From Elgaria multicarinata webbii (taxonomy: Eukaryota; Chordata; Lepidosauria; Squamata; Anguidae), in the NCBI RefSeq assembly GCF_023053635.1, contig NC_086178.1:45716726-45780725 (forward strand): a DNA stretch of 64,000 bases. The letters are read 5' to 3'. Below, in pieces: positions 1 through 14,100 of the stretch. A program made the translations under genes and the position numbers. Every line of letters starts with the position of its first letter. Within the stretch, counting starts at the first letter, position 1. A model generated the notes under the pieces. That model did no database searches. It worked only from the letters and a program-made list of their open reading frames with translations, and was not told the origin of the DNA.

Positions 1-338
1 TGTTTAAAGACTGAGAAACAAATTTGATAAAAGCACGTTTGTAAAAGCTTGGAAAAATAGAATAGCATTTAACAGAAAAGGATACTTCAGTCATCTTTTT
101 TTTTTTTTTTTACATTTTTTTCTTCCTCAAAGTATAGGCCAGGCTGTCTGCAGGCTCACATTGAGGACTCAAGTCTGTTGCTTTATTTGCATCTATTTTT
201 AGTGGTGATGGCATGTCCTGAACAAGTTCCACTTGTACTCAAAATGATTACCCAATGATGTATTAATTTGAGATGGCCCTCGAGGAATGTTGGAATATGG
301 GCCAAGAAAGCATGATTTGAAAGACGTAGTGACTGGGG

Positions 339-432
339 TTTATTTATTTACAATATTTATATACCGTTCCATAGCTAAAATAGATTCCGGAGTGGTGCAA
401 ATAGGAATAAAACAGTAAAAAGAAACAACTCA
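339..432 (-). mobile_element. L2-like LINE 3' end fragment
   Basis: Read on the minus strand this is the pattern CGGAGTGG-TATATAAATATT-(TAAA)n, shared with the better preserved copy at 34303-34722. Only the extreme 3' end remains. Confidence 0.55.
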
Positions 433-476
433 ATGGCCTTTTAGGCCCCTTCCAATTCTACTATCCTATGATTCTA
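431..476 (+). mobile_element. CR1-like LINE 3' terminus
   Basis: The 'ggccccttccaattctac' plus 'ctatgattct' ending is the typical 3' terminus of amniote CR1 elements and matches the end of the longer CR1 copy at 30275-31152. It abuts the L2-like fragment, so one of the two has been inserted next to the other. Confidence 0.55.
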
Positions 477-535
477 AGATTTTTTAAAAAAGGACTTATT
501 AACCACCTGCATTCATGCTGCCTGATTTTCCTAAT

Positions 536-800
536 TACGTTGGTCTGGTGTAGCTTGTCATTACATGCAAACCCAGTGAGAGTGGCTGGTTGGGGTGGGC
601 AACAAACCACCCAGCAACCCTACAACAGAGAGTGGGTTCTGGATAGTTGGATAACAACCCCAACCAACCACTGTTGCTGCATTCACATGTGATGACATTC
701 CTGGCAAGTGAAACTAGGAAAATGAGCAGCACATGTGGGGATTGTTGACAAGCCGTCATGGCTTATTAATCGCCCTCACGTCTTGCGAACTGGGCCAGTG
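536..800. mobile_element. MITE-like repeat block, hAT-type family
   Basis: Contains the words 'gcaaacccagtgagagtgg', 'acaagccgtcatggcttatt' and 'aatcgccctc' that recur in the repeat cluster at 25440-26035. The block has internal inverted similarity (ggttgggg against ccccaacc). Ends are not sharply definable. Confidence 0.45.
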
Positions 801-3800
801 AAATTGGCTCCTTTTATTTACCTTTGTTTTGATCCTTTATGTTTCTACCATTACATTTTTCAAAACTATGTTTATAAGGTCATTGTCTCCTAATTTACAT
901 ATTGTTCTTCATGGTCCTGGTAATCAAAACAAAACTATCTTAAAAAGTTTGTGGTCAAACATGGAAGTTGGGCTGAAAACATATTTTTGGAAAGCAGAAT
1001 GGAAAAGGGCCCATTAAAAAGCAGCCATTCAGCAACTTGCAGTCCTGTCACTTGATTATGGGCTGAACTGTTAGCTTTATTTTACTCTGTTTACTTGAAA
1101 AAGATTTTATATGTACGCCAGTTGGTTAAACAAGTGTTTTCTGGAATGCTCCAGGAAAATATTTACATTGCAAAGTGTGTATGCAGCTAAGTTTTCACTC
1201 TGTCAGAAAGTACAGTATATATGAGTAAAACATCACCTTCTCTACGCCTTGTTGTGGTCCTCTATGCACAGCCCAATCTACAGGGAAATGTGGTGCAGGT
1301 TTGGAATTATGTTGCCTACAGGATACGGCAGACTGACTGTAAAATGAAATAGTAATGGCCTACAAAAAAAGCATATTGCACCTTAAATTTTCATCAAAAG
1401 CTGATGGGCAGTAACTAGGAGTATTTGGGGTGTGCCCCAAGAAATTAAAAGGATGGCATTCATAGCCGTGTGTGTAAAATTAAAATGTAAAAATAAATGG
1501 CATTTCCCTTTACAAGGTGGCACTCTCCGTAGTGCTCTGTTTCTTGGTGATGAACCTTGTGAAGTGTTTGGATGAAAGTTACTACCGTAGTGGCTGTTAA
1601 TTGTTTATCCCCAGGAGTGGGGTGCAAATTAAATTATCTTAAAGCTGAAGTCACCTAAAACGGCACTGGGAATTAAACATTCTGGCAAGGGATCATGCAT
1701 GGTTGTTTATACTGTTTGCAATAGGGTAATTCTATCATTCCACCTGGGCCTTTGATTAATCCTAGTGAGAGGGGGCGTTGAGCTTTTCTTTTCTGGTTAC
1801 TAGGATCTTGATCCTGCTGAATGCCGGGCTTGGGAATCTGAAAGATGGTCTGCTTCTTCTTTTTTACTTATTTGCATGGATGACAGAAAGCCCTGCTGAG
1901 GAAAATAATAATGCTTAATGTACAACTACTTTCTAATGCAACATTAGAAGGCCAATACTGTGCTGAAATATACTAAATATATTCCATTGAGGAAATTTAC
2001 CATATTAAGAAAACAGTCCTGCTAAACTAAACTTCATGCCTATATAATGTTATACTCCTAAAAATAACATAAGCTATTGTATTATATGAAATACTGTCCT
2101 TTAAGCTTGCTTCCATTTTAAAAGACGGGTCACACAGTTTTGAAGGTGCTGCCGTCAAGAAGGAAGGAGGGCTCTTGGAACATGGAGACTAGATGCAGAA
2201 ACTTAGAGCTACAGTGGGAGAGAGAGGCAGGGATGTGCAGCCCGTGGACTTCTTGGCTATTTGAAAATAGGAAGCTAAGAGGGTTCTGGAATTATAGACC
2301 TTGGGGGTCTCATTTCAGAATGCTCGGTGCTGGGATATATTGCTGATTGGACTGTTCCTTTAAGTGGCCTTTTTTCCTGTTAGTACTGGCTGTGGATTTT
2401 ACAGCTGTTTGCCAAAGGACTTGTTGAAACAATAGAAAATATCAGATCATTAATCCTATTATATATGCTGTTAGCATCAAATTGGTTAAGGGAGCACTAA
2501 ACCCTTAAAAAACTGAGTTGCAATTTCCTCTTGTTTGTTGGCAGTTGCTTTGCTCTTATATCAGAAACCCTGTTGACCATATCAACTACTTCTGAGCAGA
2601 GAGAGTAACTTGATATTCACAAAATATTGCCCTGGACTAAATGCTAGGTAAATAGGGCTTGCATTTGCACAAAGGCTGAAGATCACTTTGCCTAAAGTAG
2701 TGTGGTGGTGGTAGTGGTGGGGATATCTGTCGTTGACACAGTTCAATATTGAACTTGCTCTGTTTTGAGTTGGGCTTGGACCCCTTCAAATATGTGTGTT
2801 TCCCCTCCCAAGCAAAAGGGGTAGTCCTTAACCAGCAGTGGTGAGAGGATGAGCTCATAAGAAGAGGAACTGGAAATCCTTAGCCCCCGTAGAAACATCA
2901 TTTCTTACTGGGGGACATAGAATTGATAGTTTCCTTTGGCTTCTGAGTCAGTTTGGGAAGCAGAGTAAAATCCCCATGTTTACTAATTGGGAAAGGAGAC
3001 TCGCAGGTGCAGTTCTAGTTAAGGAGAGATCAAAGAAGTCTCACCTATCTCTAGCAAGTCTTCTCTGCTGGGGCATTTCAAGGCAAGCCGAGGAGAGTTT
3101 GCCCATCAATAACTGAAACCATTTTCAGTTAGGCAAAGTGCAGCGATGGCAGCTTGTAGAATGGAGAACTGGAAAAACAATTAGCCCTTCTCAGTTGCTA
3201 GTCTTTGCAATTTTAAGTGCCTCCCCTGCCCAGAGTGGCAAACATACTTGATTTTGGGGTTTTGGCATCAGTTCAGACAGCTAGATGCCTGAGAAATGTC
3301 CAGTCCTGTTGTACATTGAGACTGATTAACTAGGGTTTTTACTTCAGATGTGGTGGGAATTAGTAGGAAATAATAATAGGATTTTTTCTTCAACATGACA
3401 CTTACTGTTAGGGTAGTTCTGGGCTTGCTTTTTTTAATATATGTTGATCTATTCCCATGTTTTTGGTTTACCTCAGCATTTATTTTTATGCTGCTAGTGT
3501 GTTGGTTTGTGGTATATGTAATTGCTCTTGGTGCTGTAAATATTGACTTAGCCATAAAACAGGCATTGCTAGCGTTCTGTCCCCTATTTCACTCTGACCT
3601 TGTATCAAACTACAATGTCCTCTTATTTTCTGCTAAGGTATGTAGTTCTTGGTCCTTCTGTGGGAAAGGCTCAGATAGCAACTGCCTTTTTAACATTATT
3701 AAATCATTTAGCCAATTACTAAATCACCCCAATGTTTTCCTACAGGTTGTGATAGTCACAGCAATAGTAACTTGTCTGTAGCCTAGTCACTTTGCCTGAC

Positions 3801-4138
3801 TCTGGGAGTGTGGTACACTGAAATCTCATCCTTGCCCCAGCATTTTGTGAACTGGCTCAGCACACCAGTTAAAATGTTAATATGTTAAACCATTTGTTTT
3901 CCATTTTTGCTATTCAAAGCAGCCTACTATGGGTTCAACACACAACACAATGCACAATCAATTAGGAACAACTTCATTCTTTCATTGTTTATAATTGGGA
4001 GGTGCTTATGGATGGGTGGGCAAAAGTAGGGGCTCTCATTTTATCAGTGAAATATTTTATTGCCTCAGTTCCTGTTGGTAGATAAAGCAGGATGGTCTTG
4101 GCATTAGAAATTCCAACTTTTTGTTTTTCTCTGTTCAG

Positions 4139-4303
4139 GCTACTGAAGAAGTTTCAAAAAATCTAGTTGCCATGAAAGAAATCTTATACGGCACAAATGA
4201 AAAGGAGCCTCAGACAGAAGCTGTGGCCCAGCTTGCTCAAGAGCTGTACAACAGTGGTCTTCTTAGCACCCTAGTAGCTGATCTGCAACTCATTGATTTT
4301 GAG
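4139..4303 (+). CDS. CAB39: CAB39 exon, residues 39-93
   Basis: 165 bp, phase 0 at both ends. It begins GCT-ACT-GAA after CTGTTCAG and ends GAT-TTT-GAG before GTAAGAA. It encodes [14 protein letters not shown] through [11 protein letters not shown], the first armadillo-like helical repeats of MO25. Wording such as [13 protein letters not shown] is diagnostic for CAB39 against CAB39L, which reads CGTNEKEPPTEAV as I recall. Confidence 0.97.
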
Positions 4304-7300
4304 GTAAGAAAATATTACGGTGGACTAATTGCTGTTTCAACTTCACATCCCTTTAGAATACCATATTCACATTGAAAACTCTTCAGGGGATCTTTCCTAG
4401 TCCCTATTTTTGGGGTTGGGGGAATAAGGGTCCAGGCTTAAACATTTTGGATTTCTGAATTATCCCAATCACCTGTTCTACACTCTTCCAAAACATCAGA
4501 GGAACGGTATTATTGTCATTTGAACACCTGTTTGTCATTTGACACCTTGTCCTAGAGAGGTGAAGCATACAGAATTCCTCAAAGGCTTATGGGAAGTCAA
4601 GGTGTTAACACAGTGAGGTTTGGCATCCCAATATTGAACCTCTCCCCTGTCATGTTGTTTAGCAGATACAGCCACAGGTAACCTACCTATCTTATAGCAA
4701 GTTTCTCCACCCCTCCCAATGGTTACCATTGACTCAGAATCAGATTTGTGAGATTCTAAATGATACAAGCTGGAAAGGGGTGGGGATGCTTCAAGTTTGT
4801 TTCATGTCTGCAGAGCCTTATGGAGGGAACAGTGTCTAAATCGTGCAGTGAGTGTGCTTTCCATACTAACTTTCTTTGAGGGAGTAGCTTTATGCATGCA
4901 TGTTTGTTTTTTTGTTTTGTTCAAGCAAAACAACACCTTTTAATGACATTCAGTGGGAAGCCTTGAAGGTGGAATAGCTGCAAATTGTCTTGGAACTTTG
5001 GTGCCTGCAAAGGATTGCTGGGGTGGTGATGGTAGTGATAATAATCAAGGCACCCTAGCTGTGCTTATTGGTAATTAGGTTGATCAGGACTTTTCTGCGA
5101 TGAGGTGATGACTATAGCTTTGAGTCACTGAAGAATATTCCAGCAAATGTAATACAACCTCTTGTGGCATTTCAAGACATAATGTCACTAACTCCCTCTA
5201 AACTAGATCATTTGTCTTTTAAATGGACCCTGGTATGATGGATTTACTTTGGAATGTCAAATCTCTCTGTTCTCTTCTGTTCCCTTTCATACCTGATACT
5301 GTTAGTAGGCTATTTTTCCCCTTGGAGGTGCATTCCAGAATAGATTAATCAGGAAACAAACAGAACCACAGCTACGATTATTGGAGTCTTATTGAACTAG
5401 ATTCCTGTGATGTGTTAGAGAAAATGTTAAAGTAGAAGCCACATTGAATAAAGTTTTTTTTTTTAAAAAAAAATGCAATATTATAGAAGTGGCTCCTCCT
5501 AAATCATGTGCATTCTGTAAACTAGTGACTTCCAGCCAGTGTACCTTGAGGGAGCCATTTCCATTTCCTTGGTGCCATGGCAGACATGCAGGGCGTAGCC
5601 ACAGTGAACTTTGTAGAAGATTATGGGGCACGTTGTAGAGTGCTCGCAGGTTGTACATGTGAAAGAAAAATGCCCTAGAGAACACACCTAGGCCTGATGT
5701 GAGCTGTTGACATGGTCAAGTCCTGCTTAAGTCCATGGACAGGTCAGGGGTTCAAAATCAGAAAATGACACATTACGCCAGTAATTCCCCTTTTCTTGTG
5801 GAGAAATGTAATTGGCCATCTGGGGAAGGGAGGTGGCAGGAAAAGCTGTAGCATCAGCATGAATGGGGAAGTGGAAGGGATGGACCTGCACGTCTCTTTC
5901 TTAGGGTCCTCAAAACCTGAAGTTGAGCTTGATCCTGCCCAGTTATTCCCTGTGACTGTTCTGTATCTGGGAAGGCTATGAGAGAAGTAGTTCTGGTCAA
6001 GCTGTCTTTAAGGGAATGTGGTATTCCGATGATTACTTTTCTTATTGAGGAATCCTAGGGGTTTGGGGACACAATTTGAAAACACAAATGTAAGGCAAAA
6101 GAACTGAGGTATAAAATACCTAATATGGTTTTCTAGCAGCTGAGAAAGTGGATGTCTCACTTATTTGTAACTTGCCTGTACCAAGCTATAGATTCTGCAT
6201 TTAGGAAAGAACTTGAAGCTACTTAATGGATTTCTTTTCTTTGTGTAGCAAACAAATGTTTTCCTCCTCCCCACACAATTTTGCAAACATTGTGGGGACC
6301 TTTGCCCCCACCATATCACAAGCTATTTGTATGTGAAACTCCCCTGTGTTTCAGGAACAGTAAGCCATGCAGCATGGGAAATGCCTGTTCAAGGATGTAC
6401 ATTCAAAGCCCCAGTGGATTTGCGGAATTAGTTGCATAGTTCTTTGGAGCTTCGCTTCTGCCTTGCAGAATTTTATAGATTAGCATTGTTTTGAGTTAGA
6501 AATTTCTGGTGTAATTTTAGTGTGTGTGTGTGTGTGTGTGTGTGTATGTTTTTCCAGAGGTATGGCTGTTTGCTTATGGAAGGGATGTTACTACTTTGGA
6601 ATTGAAGTGCGCATTCACTCTACTTCAGTGGATGTCCATTGTCTTTTGAGCAGATAAAGATTTTGTTTGGTATGTGGATCAGAAAATGTCTATTGAAAAT
6701 AAACACCCAGAGGCAGCATTTTAGCTATGTAGTTATTTCTCTTGGGTTCTTCTGAAAGCTATTTGCTAAAGCCTCTTCTGATGCTTTGATCAGTACTTGT
6801 AGCTTTTACTTTTCACCTCTGCTTGTGCTGTGTGTGTATATCTTAGTGACAAAGTTACATCACTTGGAAGTAGTCAATAGTTCAAATAAATAATGAATTG
6901 TTTATTACTGTGAACCATTACCAAGTCAATTATGTGACTAACAAGGAAGTGCTGTTACTAATGGCAAGTCCGGAAAGAATAATAGGACCCTGGGCAAAGT
7001 TGGCTGGGCTGGTGAATGACGCTTGACTGTTGTGATACGTGGGCTTTGGGTGAGGCAGTTTCTAGAAACACTGCCCTACTCATTGCCAGAACAAAGAGCT
7101 CTGGTGCTGCTTTGGGTCAGCTTACAATGGAATTAGAATTTAGAAAACCACTTGTCTTGTAAATACTCATCATTTGCATTCTGAATTCAATTCAACATCC
7201 AGCTCCTTGGACTTGGGGGCACATTAAATATTATTCTGTGAGTATTTAATGTGTTTTGAATAATATTTTAAGAGACTGGTGCTGATGACGTGTCTTTCCC

Positions 7301-8130
7301 CGTTGAATCAGCACCACCCTAACCCATTCTTTTGGCTATTTGGCTGCTGGCTGCATGGGAGCTTGTCATAGAAAACTGGCTCTTTCACAAGCTAGGGTAA
7401 TGTTAAGAGCTTCTAGACTAGCAAAGAAACCTACAACTGTTAAGAACACAATCTTCCTAGATTACAGTCTTATTTAATAAATTGCTTTGTGGCCTTGTGC
7501 TTCTCCCATGTAGTAGCATCAACAAATTGCAAGCAAATGAATGTACTTTTCTGTTGCGGAAACCTATATAAAGAAAACACTACTTAGAGTCCTAAGCATC
7601 TCAGTTTGAAAAAGAGAATGGATGACCAGGATATGTGAGAATTGCAGTCTTCCTATTTGCTATAATGGTCTCTAGTACCATCTGTGTATTCACAGGTGGA
7701 AAAGGACAAAAACAGGTCTGATGACTCTGTGGACAGATACTATATCTGTAGTGGACTGGGCCATGTCCATACAATAACTTGTAACTGTCTGGTTTAGTCA
7801 CAGGGAATGGAAATGTTCCATTTTGGTACACGTAATAGTTAATTCTGGATATGAGAGTTAATTCTAGACCTCATAATAGAGGACAAGACGGAGCTAGTCA
7901 AGGAGCACATTGGATGGAATCTCGGGTTATGGTTTTGTTCTTTTAGAACACATTTGAATAAAGCCTGAAGAAAGAGGAGTTTGCCGTAACAACCAGGAAC
8001 ATATTGCTGTAACTGCAGAATGCAAGGTTAATTTACTATTATAGTAATTTCTACTCAAGGAGAAAATAAAATCCTGTACGCTTGATACCACATAATTGGT
8101 TAAACTGTCTAGCAAAAGGTTTATGTGAGT

Positions 8131-8187
<57 letters not shown>

Positions 8188-11100
8188 TGTTACCCGCCTC
8201 TCCCTCTGGATCAAGGTGGATTACAACACAAATATATGTTAAAATGGCTGTCATGCTAGCAAATACTTAAGGAATTCTTGAGTAGAGGTAAGTACAAATC
8301 ATTCTACTTCACTGGTTCAGTTTGTTACTTTAAAGGCATGAAGCTAGGTGCTTCTAATGTTATCACTTTTTACATGCACCACGAATATTACATGCTCTCT
8401 CTGGCTTGCATTTTTGGCAGGGTAAAAAGGATGTGGCTCAGATATTCAACAACATTCTGAGGAGACAAATTGGTACAAGAACCCCCACAGTTGAATACAT
8501 CTGCACTCAGCAAAATATACTGTTCATGCTGTTAAAAGGGTATGTATTGTACAATATAGAAGTAAAATTATTAACTATTGAACATGCAACATGAAACTAT
8601 TTGAAGTTCAGCATAGGTGGTTTCTCCAACATATGAACAGTTGTAGCCTCTCTGCAGTCCTGCACATTGCTTGTAATTTTAAATGTTAGTATCAGCTAGA
8701 CTGTACACAGACTAGGAGCTGCTCCCATGATTATAGATAATGGCTGGAAAATAATTGAGCTATGTTTATGGAGATGACTGCTGGCTGTCTTCATATAGAG
8801 CAGCCTTCCCCATTCTGATGCCCTCCAGAGGTTTCTGACCATAACTCTCAGCTATTCTGACCATTGTCTATGCTGGCTGATGGGTATTGAAGCATCTCGA
8901 GGGAAGGCAAAGGCGTACAGAAAACAGTGGTGTGTTGGTTTAGATGTAATCCTAAACTATGTTTTAGAATTACAAAAATGGGCGTAGCCTCTCCCCAAGT
9001 TCATGCACACATCCCGCAGCATGATGATAAGGAGGCGTTCGGAAGCAGTCACTTATGTTTTTGATTAACCACAGTTCATCAAGTCATCCAAACCTGGACA
9101 AGCTGTGGTTAATTGTAACTATGATTAGTGGAAACAAGCAAACTTCAAACCATAATTTATGAAGCAGGCTTGTTTCAACAAACCACAGTTCAGATTAGCC
9201 ACAGTGTTAAGGTTTGGGAGACATGCTAAACTGCAGTTAATAAAAAATGGAAGCAAGTTTCTAATCCCACAGCCATGCCAAAGAAGGGAAGGGTAGTATG
9301 TGAGCCTGGGAAGGGGGAAGTGGCTAAACCCTTTCTTGAAATACTAGACCATAGCTTGGCATTACATTTAATGCTGCCACTGTGTTTCAAATTTCATAAT
9401 TCTTCTTCCATAACATACTTTGATGAAAGTCATCTTAGGTTTCTCCTTGAAAGAACTAAATTAGTGGAAGAGTTCTAGAACTCAAACTGCATTCTGCAAT
9501 ACATTGTCTTTTGTGTACCAATTGAGATCATCTCCCCTTTTGTTCCAGCGTTTGGTGCCTTCCTAAGCTGTCTTTGTGTATGGAACTGTCCCTGTTAAAG
9601 TTTTCCCACAGGAGCTCTGTTCCACAGTTGTTTGTATATAGGGTTATCTCGCTGTGTGAACTAGCCCTTAGGCATTGTCCATGCACCTTTCATTCAGTGA
9701 GCAGGACTTCAAACTGAGGTCCTGCACCACAATTCACCCCCTGGCTTTTGATGCTCAATCCATATCCTTGTAGCTATATGCACCGTTGTTTCAAACTTAC
9801 CCAAATAAAGGCCAATTCATTGTGTGTACTCCCTGCCAGATTGCTGCTTCCTCTCCTTATGTCATCTGTATTGTTCCATCAGAGCATCATGCTTGATTTT
9901 GTTCAACATCCAACCCCAATGAAAGAAATACAAAGCCTTTCACCAAATGTGTGCATTGGTACCATTTGGAACAGGGGAATATTGGCCATTGTTCTGCTCT
10001 GTGCTTAAAGGAAATGATCTCTTCCTTTTTATTTTTTTTCAAAAAATCTGCTGAGGCACTTAAGTAATGCTAGAAGTCATAAAATGCAAGTGCTTGTCAA
10101 TGTAAAAACACTTTTAAAAGCCTTTCTCACAATGAAAACCAGTTCTTTTCCTTGACTATTTTCTGTTATGATGATGACCTCAGTAGCATTTGGCCAATTA
10201 TTCAAGAAAGATATCTCCTTTCTTTCACCCTCCAATGAAAGCAGTTAAGCATACCTCTATGCTGCTTACTTGATCTATATTATATGTCTTGTTCTGAGAA
10301 AGGCAGTGTTCTTAAGTAAGAGGAGAGATAATCTTGCAATATTAGGCAGGGCACAAGTTTATGCCTCATTTTCCTGCTCCAAAACACAGCAAGATCAAAA
10401 CAGGTAATGCATTCTGAACACATGAAAACTTATTTATTTATTTATTCAAACTCTTTACCTCACCCATCTTAATGGGTCAATATGAAAAAAAAAGCCATTA
10501 TAATCCTACTAAATTTTAAATTCACTTAACACACAATCCTATTCATGTCAACACAGGCAGCCCTATTGAGCTTAATGGGCTTACTTCTGGGTAGCTGTGT
10601 TTACAATTGCAGACTCAAATAGCTAAGATGTAGTTTAGTTATATTATTAAGCTCAAGCCATGTAGAACTCTTGTCAGTCAAACCAGCACTTTATGTCATA
10701 TTCAAGTATGCAACAAAACCCTTTGCAGATACTGGCGCACCAGTGTAATTGTTCCTGATTTTCCATCCCCATGAAAGTCCATGAAGACTTTCTGGAATCA
10801 CATTCTGTTTTATTTGGTGCTTCTAAACAATTAAGTGCAGCTCTGTGTTTAGTGCATTCTAAAGGCAAGAATGAGGGTCTCGTTCTCAATGACCAAATGA
10901 ACGTGGTCTTAAAAAGTGCTTCCGGCCACTGCTGCAAGCTAAGCTTTTATCCGTACAGATGGATCTAGCAGCATTTGGAGTTGTGAACCTGATATGGAGA
11001 GTCAAATTGTCATTGGTCTGAGACCAGAGCATCTAAGGATTACTTTATCTCATACCAACCTGCCTATACATTAGGATTATTAGCAGAAGCATTGCTCCAA

Positions 11101-14100
11101 ATACCCACATGATCAGAAGCTAGTCAAGGAGTGACTTGAGACAGAGAGTCTCCTTGGAATTTGCATCCAAGGTTTGTAGCTACCTTCCAGACTGGATGCC
11201 AAACTCCTCTTTCTTGGCTATTTCACTTGCTTATATTACCATATATTAAAGGTTCATCAACATAATCTACAAACATGAAGGGGGAGGAAGATCAGTGCTC
11301 ATACTGTTTATTTATTTAAAACATTTATATCCCACCCTATATCATTAAGATAAAAAAAAATACTAGCACTTAGTGAATGTTATGGAGTCCTTGAAAGATG
11401 TTGGAGTGGATCTGTATACGCCATTGTTAATATGTGGAACTAGAATTGACTCACTGTTTTCATAGACCAAGATCCGCCGCCACCCCTTCACCATGTGTGA
11501 ATACAAAGCACTTCTGGGCTGGTGGGATGGGGAGGGGCAGGAGCTTGTCACTTCACCTCCTGCTGTATGCCACACTGCTCCAGGGGATCGTCAACTTTCA
11601 GGAGCACTTTTCAGATGGTGTGATCTGGAGATGGGAGCGCTCCAGGTTGTTTTAATGTATTAACTTTTGTATTTTTAATAGTACTATATATGGTAGATCT
11701 TAATGGCCATGCAACCTATGAACATAAACAATTTAAATGGTGCACAATATTAAATATAAAAATTACCAGCAACTTCATTAGTGTAGCTGTATATTTATGA
11801 AAAGCACCGGTCCCTTTTGCTAGATCGCTTGTTAGTAGTGGAATGCATCAATGCTACCTTCATGAAAATTTCTGTATGTAGCCTGCCCACATGTGAAGCA
11901 CATCAGAAACCAGTAGGGATGCCTGTCTGTACAGGTGTTCATAAATGAACTCTTGATAAGTGTGAGATACAGAAGTGAAAATTGTCAAATCTTCTCCCCT
12001 TTCCACAACAAGCTCAGAAACCCTTTCTATACAAGTCATTTCAAGAATTATAGAAGTCATTCCTATGAACAGTTTCACTGAAACTTTAGAATTTTGTACT
12101 AATATTAATTGCTAAGACCTTTGACCAGGTAATTAAGCATATGTGTTTAATACCTTGCTGTGATTGTATTTCTTACGTGTCAGATATTTATGTTATTTTC
12201 TCACTTTGCAGGTATGAGTCTCCAGAAATCGCCCTGAATTGCGGAATCATGTTAAGAGAGTGCATCAGACATGAACCACTGGCGAAAATAATCTTGTGGT
12301 CAGAGCAGTTTTATGACTTCTTCAGATACGTGGAAATGTCAACATTTGACATTGCATCAGATGCATTTGCCACTTTCAAGGTAATGTCTGCATTTTAATT
12401 GCTACTTATTTAAAAATATATGTGCCTTATCCACTAAGTTTCAAGAAAAATTGCAACAAATATAAAAGTGCATAACAATAAATTAATTTCAGTGAAGTAG
12501 AAGCTGTAGCATTATCTTCATAGCAGTCATAGCAGTATCTTCAGCTATAAAAAATACCACTGGGTCCCTTAAAAAAAAAGAAGCTTGCTGGAACAGGTAA
12601 TCTTTGCATTATTTTTCCTGAAAGCAAACAAATGTAAATCTGAAATGAATTCTGTGGCTTCAGGAATATCTGTAGAGAAGGCTGAGCTGGGCTTGAGAAC
12701 CAGTATTGGTAGCTTTTAGTGATGGAGTTCTCAAGCTGCTTGATTCAGGGGGAATCCGCACATCGTACCGAGACCGCTTCTAAGCGACCCCAATTCGACG
12801 TGAAAGCGATCGTGTAACTTGCCTTTGGAAGAGCCGAGGAAGAGACGTCCTCGCCGCCGCCACCCACAGACCTCCTCGCCGGCTGGGACGGAGAGCTCGG
12901 GGGAAGAAGGCGGGGTGGAGAGCAGAAGAAGCTCTCCACCCTGCCTTCTTCAGCCGAGCTCTCCGTCCCAGCCGGCGAGGAGGTCTGTGGGTGGCGGCGG
13001 CAAGGACGTCTCTTCCTCGGCTCTTCCAAAGGCAAGTTGCACGATCGCTTTCACGTCGAACTGGGGTCGCTTAGAAGCGGTCTCGGTACGACGTGCGGAT
13101 TCCCCCACAGTGTGGAACAATTGGTTAATACTTTCCTTTCCAATTCTGTTTGTTGCTACTGTTTCTCCTGTACAACCATACTGTGTCATTTTCCTTGATT
13201 TGGGCAATTTCAAGCAATTGGGGATGATACGTTATGGATGAGATGATGCAAAGATGCTATGTAGCCAGTCAGATTTGGTTCCACTAATGCCACTGTAGGT
13301 AAATCAAGAAAATTCCAAGTGAAGGCAGTGCTTCTTGAATACCCATTCAAGCTGTAACAACCAAGGGAAACATGTCCAGTCCCTCTCTAGAAATGACCCA
13401 GCAACAGCAATAATACTGAATGGAGCAAGAACTTTACAATGCTGCCAAAAATGTTTGTGAAAAATGGTTCTCCCCTTCTTACGCCTGCCTCACCCCTCAA
13501 GTCAGTCCTAGTTTGGGAGTGGAAGGCTCAGGTTCAGTCTTGACATTTGGTCTGTTGCCTTGGAATCTATCTGGCAGGGATGTTATAAGGATAAACAGAG
13601 TCCATGTATTATGGCACACTTTTGAGCGGATATGGCAGGAAAGAACTCTAAATCAATGAACTGATCCACATGGATCATGTTCAGTACATATTCAGGAGGC
13701 AATGAAGATATTTGCTCTATCTTGAGTTGCTTTATAAATTCACCCACCTCAGAACTCATAGCAAACTATTAAAACGTGCCATTTTCATAGAATATTGCTC
13801 TCTTTTAAAGTAAAGTTCTTCAAAACACACAGAATAAGTTTTTTGTTCATTTGTTTTTTAAAGCTGAATATAAATATTTAACCATCAAATACCTGACTTT
13901 CCCCCCTAGTCTTGTGGTGAAAATGTTGTTTGCTGAGGCTAGGGAAATTAGAGAAATGTATGAAAAGGAATGGCTTGAAAAGCCAGTAGGAAAAGGCTAT
14001 TGTGAACAACTATATTTCAATGCACCTGAAACTATAGGGTAGGAAGGAAAGTACCCTTTTTAAATTAATAGTATAATCTCTTGTTTTCAGGACTTGCTTA

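Larger units (their letters stand above)
1..4138 (+). other. CAB39: CAB39 intron preceding residue 39 (partial)
   Basis: The window opens inside an intron. It ends at a good acceptor (pyrimidine-rich tract, CTGTTCAG at 4131-4138). It contains L2- and CR1-like fragments at 339-476 and a MITE-like block at 536-800. From about 800 to 4130 I see AT-rich, apparently unique DNA without an exon that matches CAB39. The reading frame at 3395-3781 is hydrophobic and low in complexity and is best taken as chance. Confidence 0.8.
4304..8420 (+). other. CAB39: CAB39 intron (4.1 kb)
   Basis: Mostly unique-looking AT-rich DNA. It holds a (TG)n tract at 6521-6545 and a (TAA)n array with an attached L2-like end at 8134-8250. 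Acceptor TTTTTGGCAG lies at 8411-8420. No further exon is seen. Confidence 0.85.
8540..12211 (+). other. CAB39: CAB39 intron (3.7 kb)
   Basis: Holds a palindromic hAT-type MITE fragment (8801-8909), a second MITE-like block (8930-9260), an L2-like end (10430-10490), a short MITE (10520-10615) and another L2-like end (11308-11365). The remaining stretches look unique and show no exon. Acceptor CTCACTTTGCAG ends at 12211. Confidence 0.8.

Noticed and set aside
3395-3781. 128-codon hydrophobic frame in a CAB39 intron
   Set aside because: T-rich intronic DNA gives Leu/Phe/Val-rich translation by chance. There is no splice or family support.
7927-8270. Frames with poly-Tyr, poly-Leu and poly-Asn
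   Set aside because: Translation of the (TAA)n microsatellite.
12745-13241. Mirror-image frames of 87-140 codons on both strands
   Set aside because: They are the two arms of the 359-bp palindrome translated in each direction.
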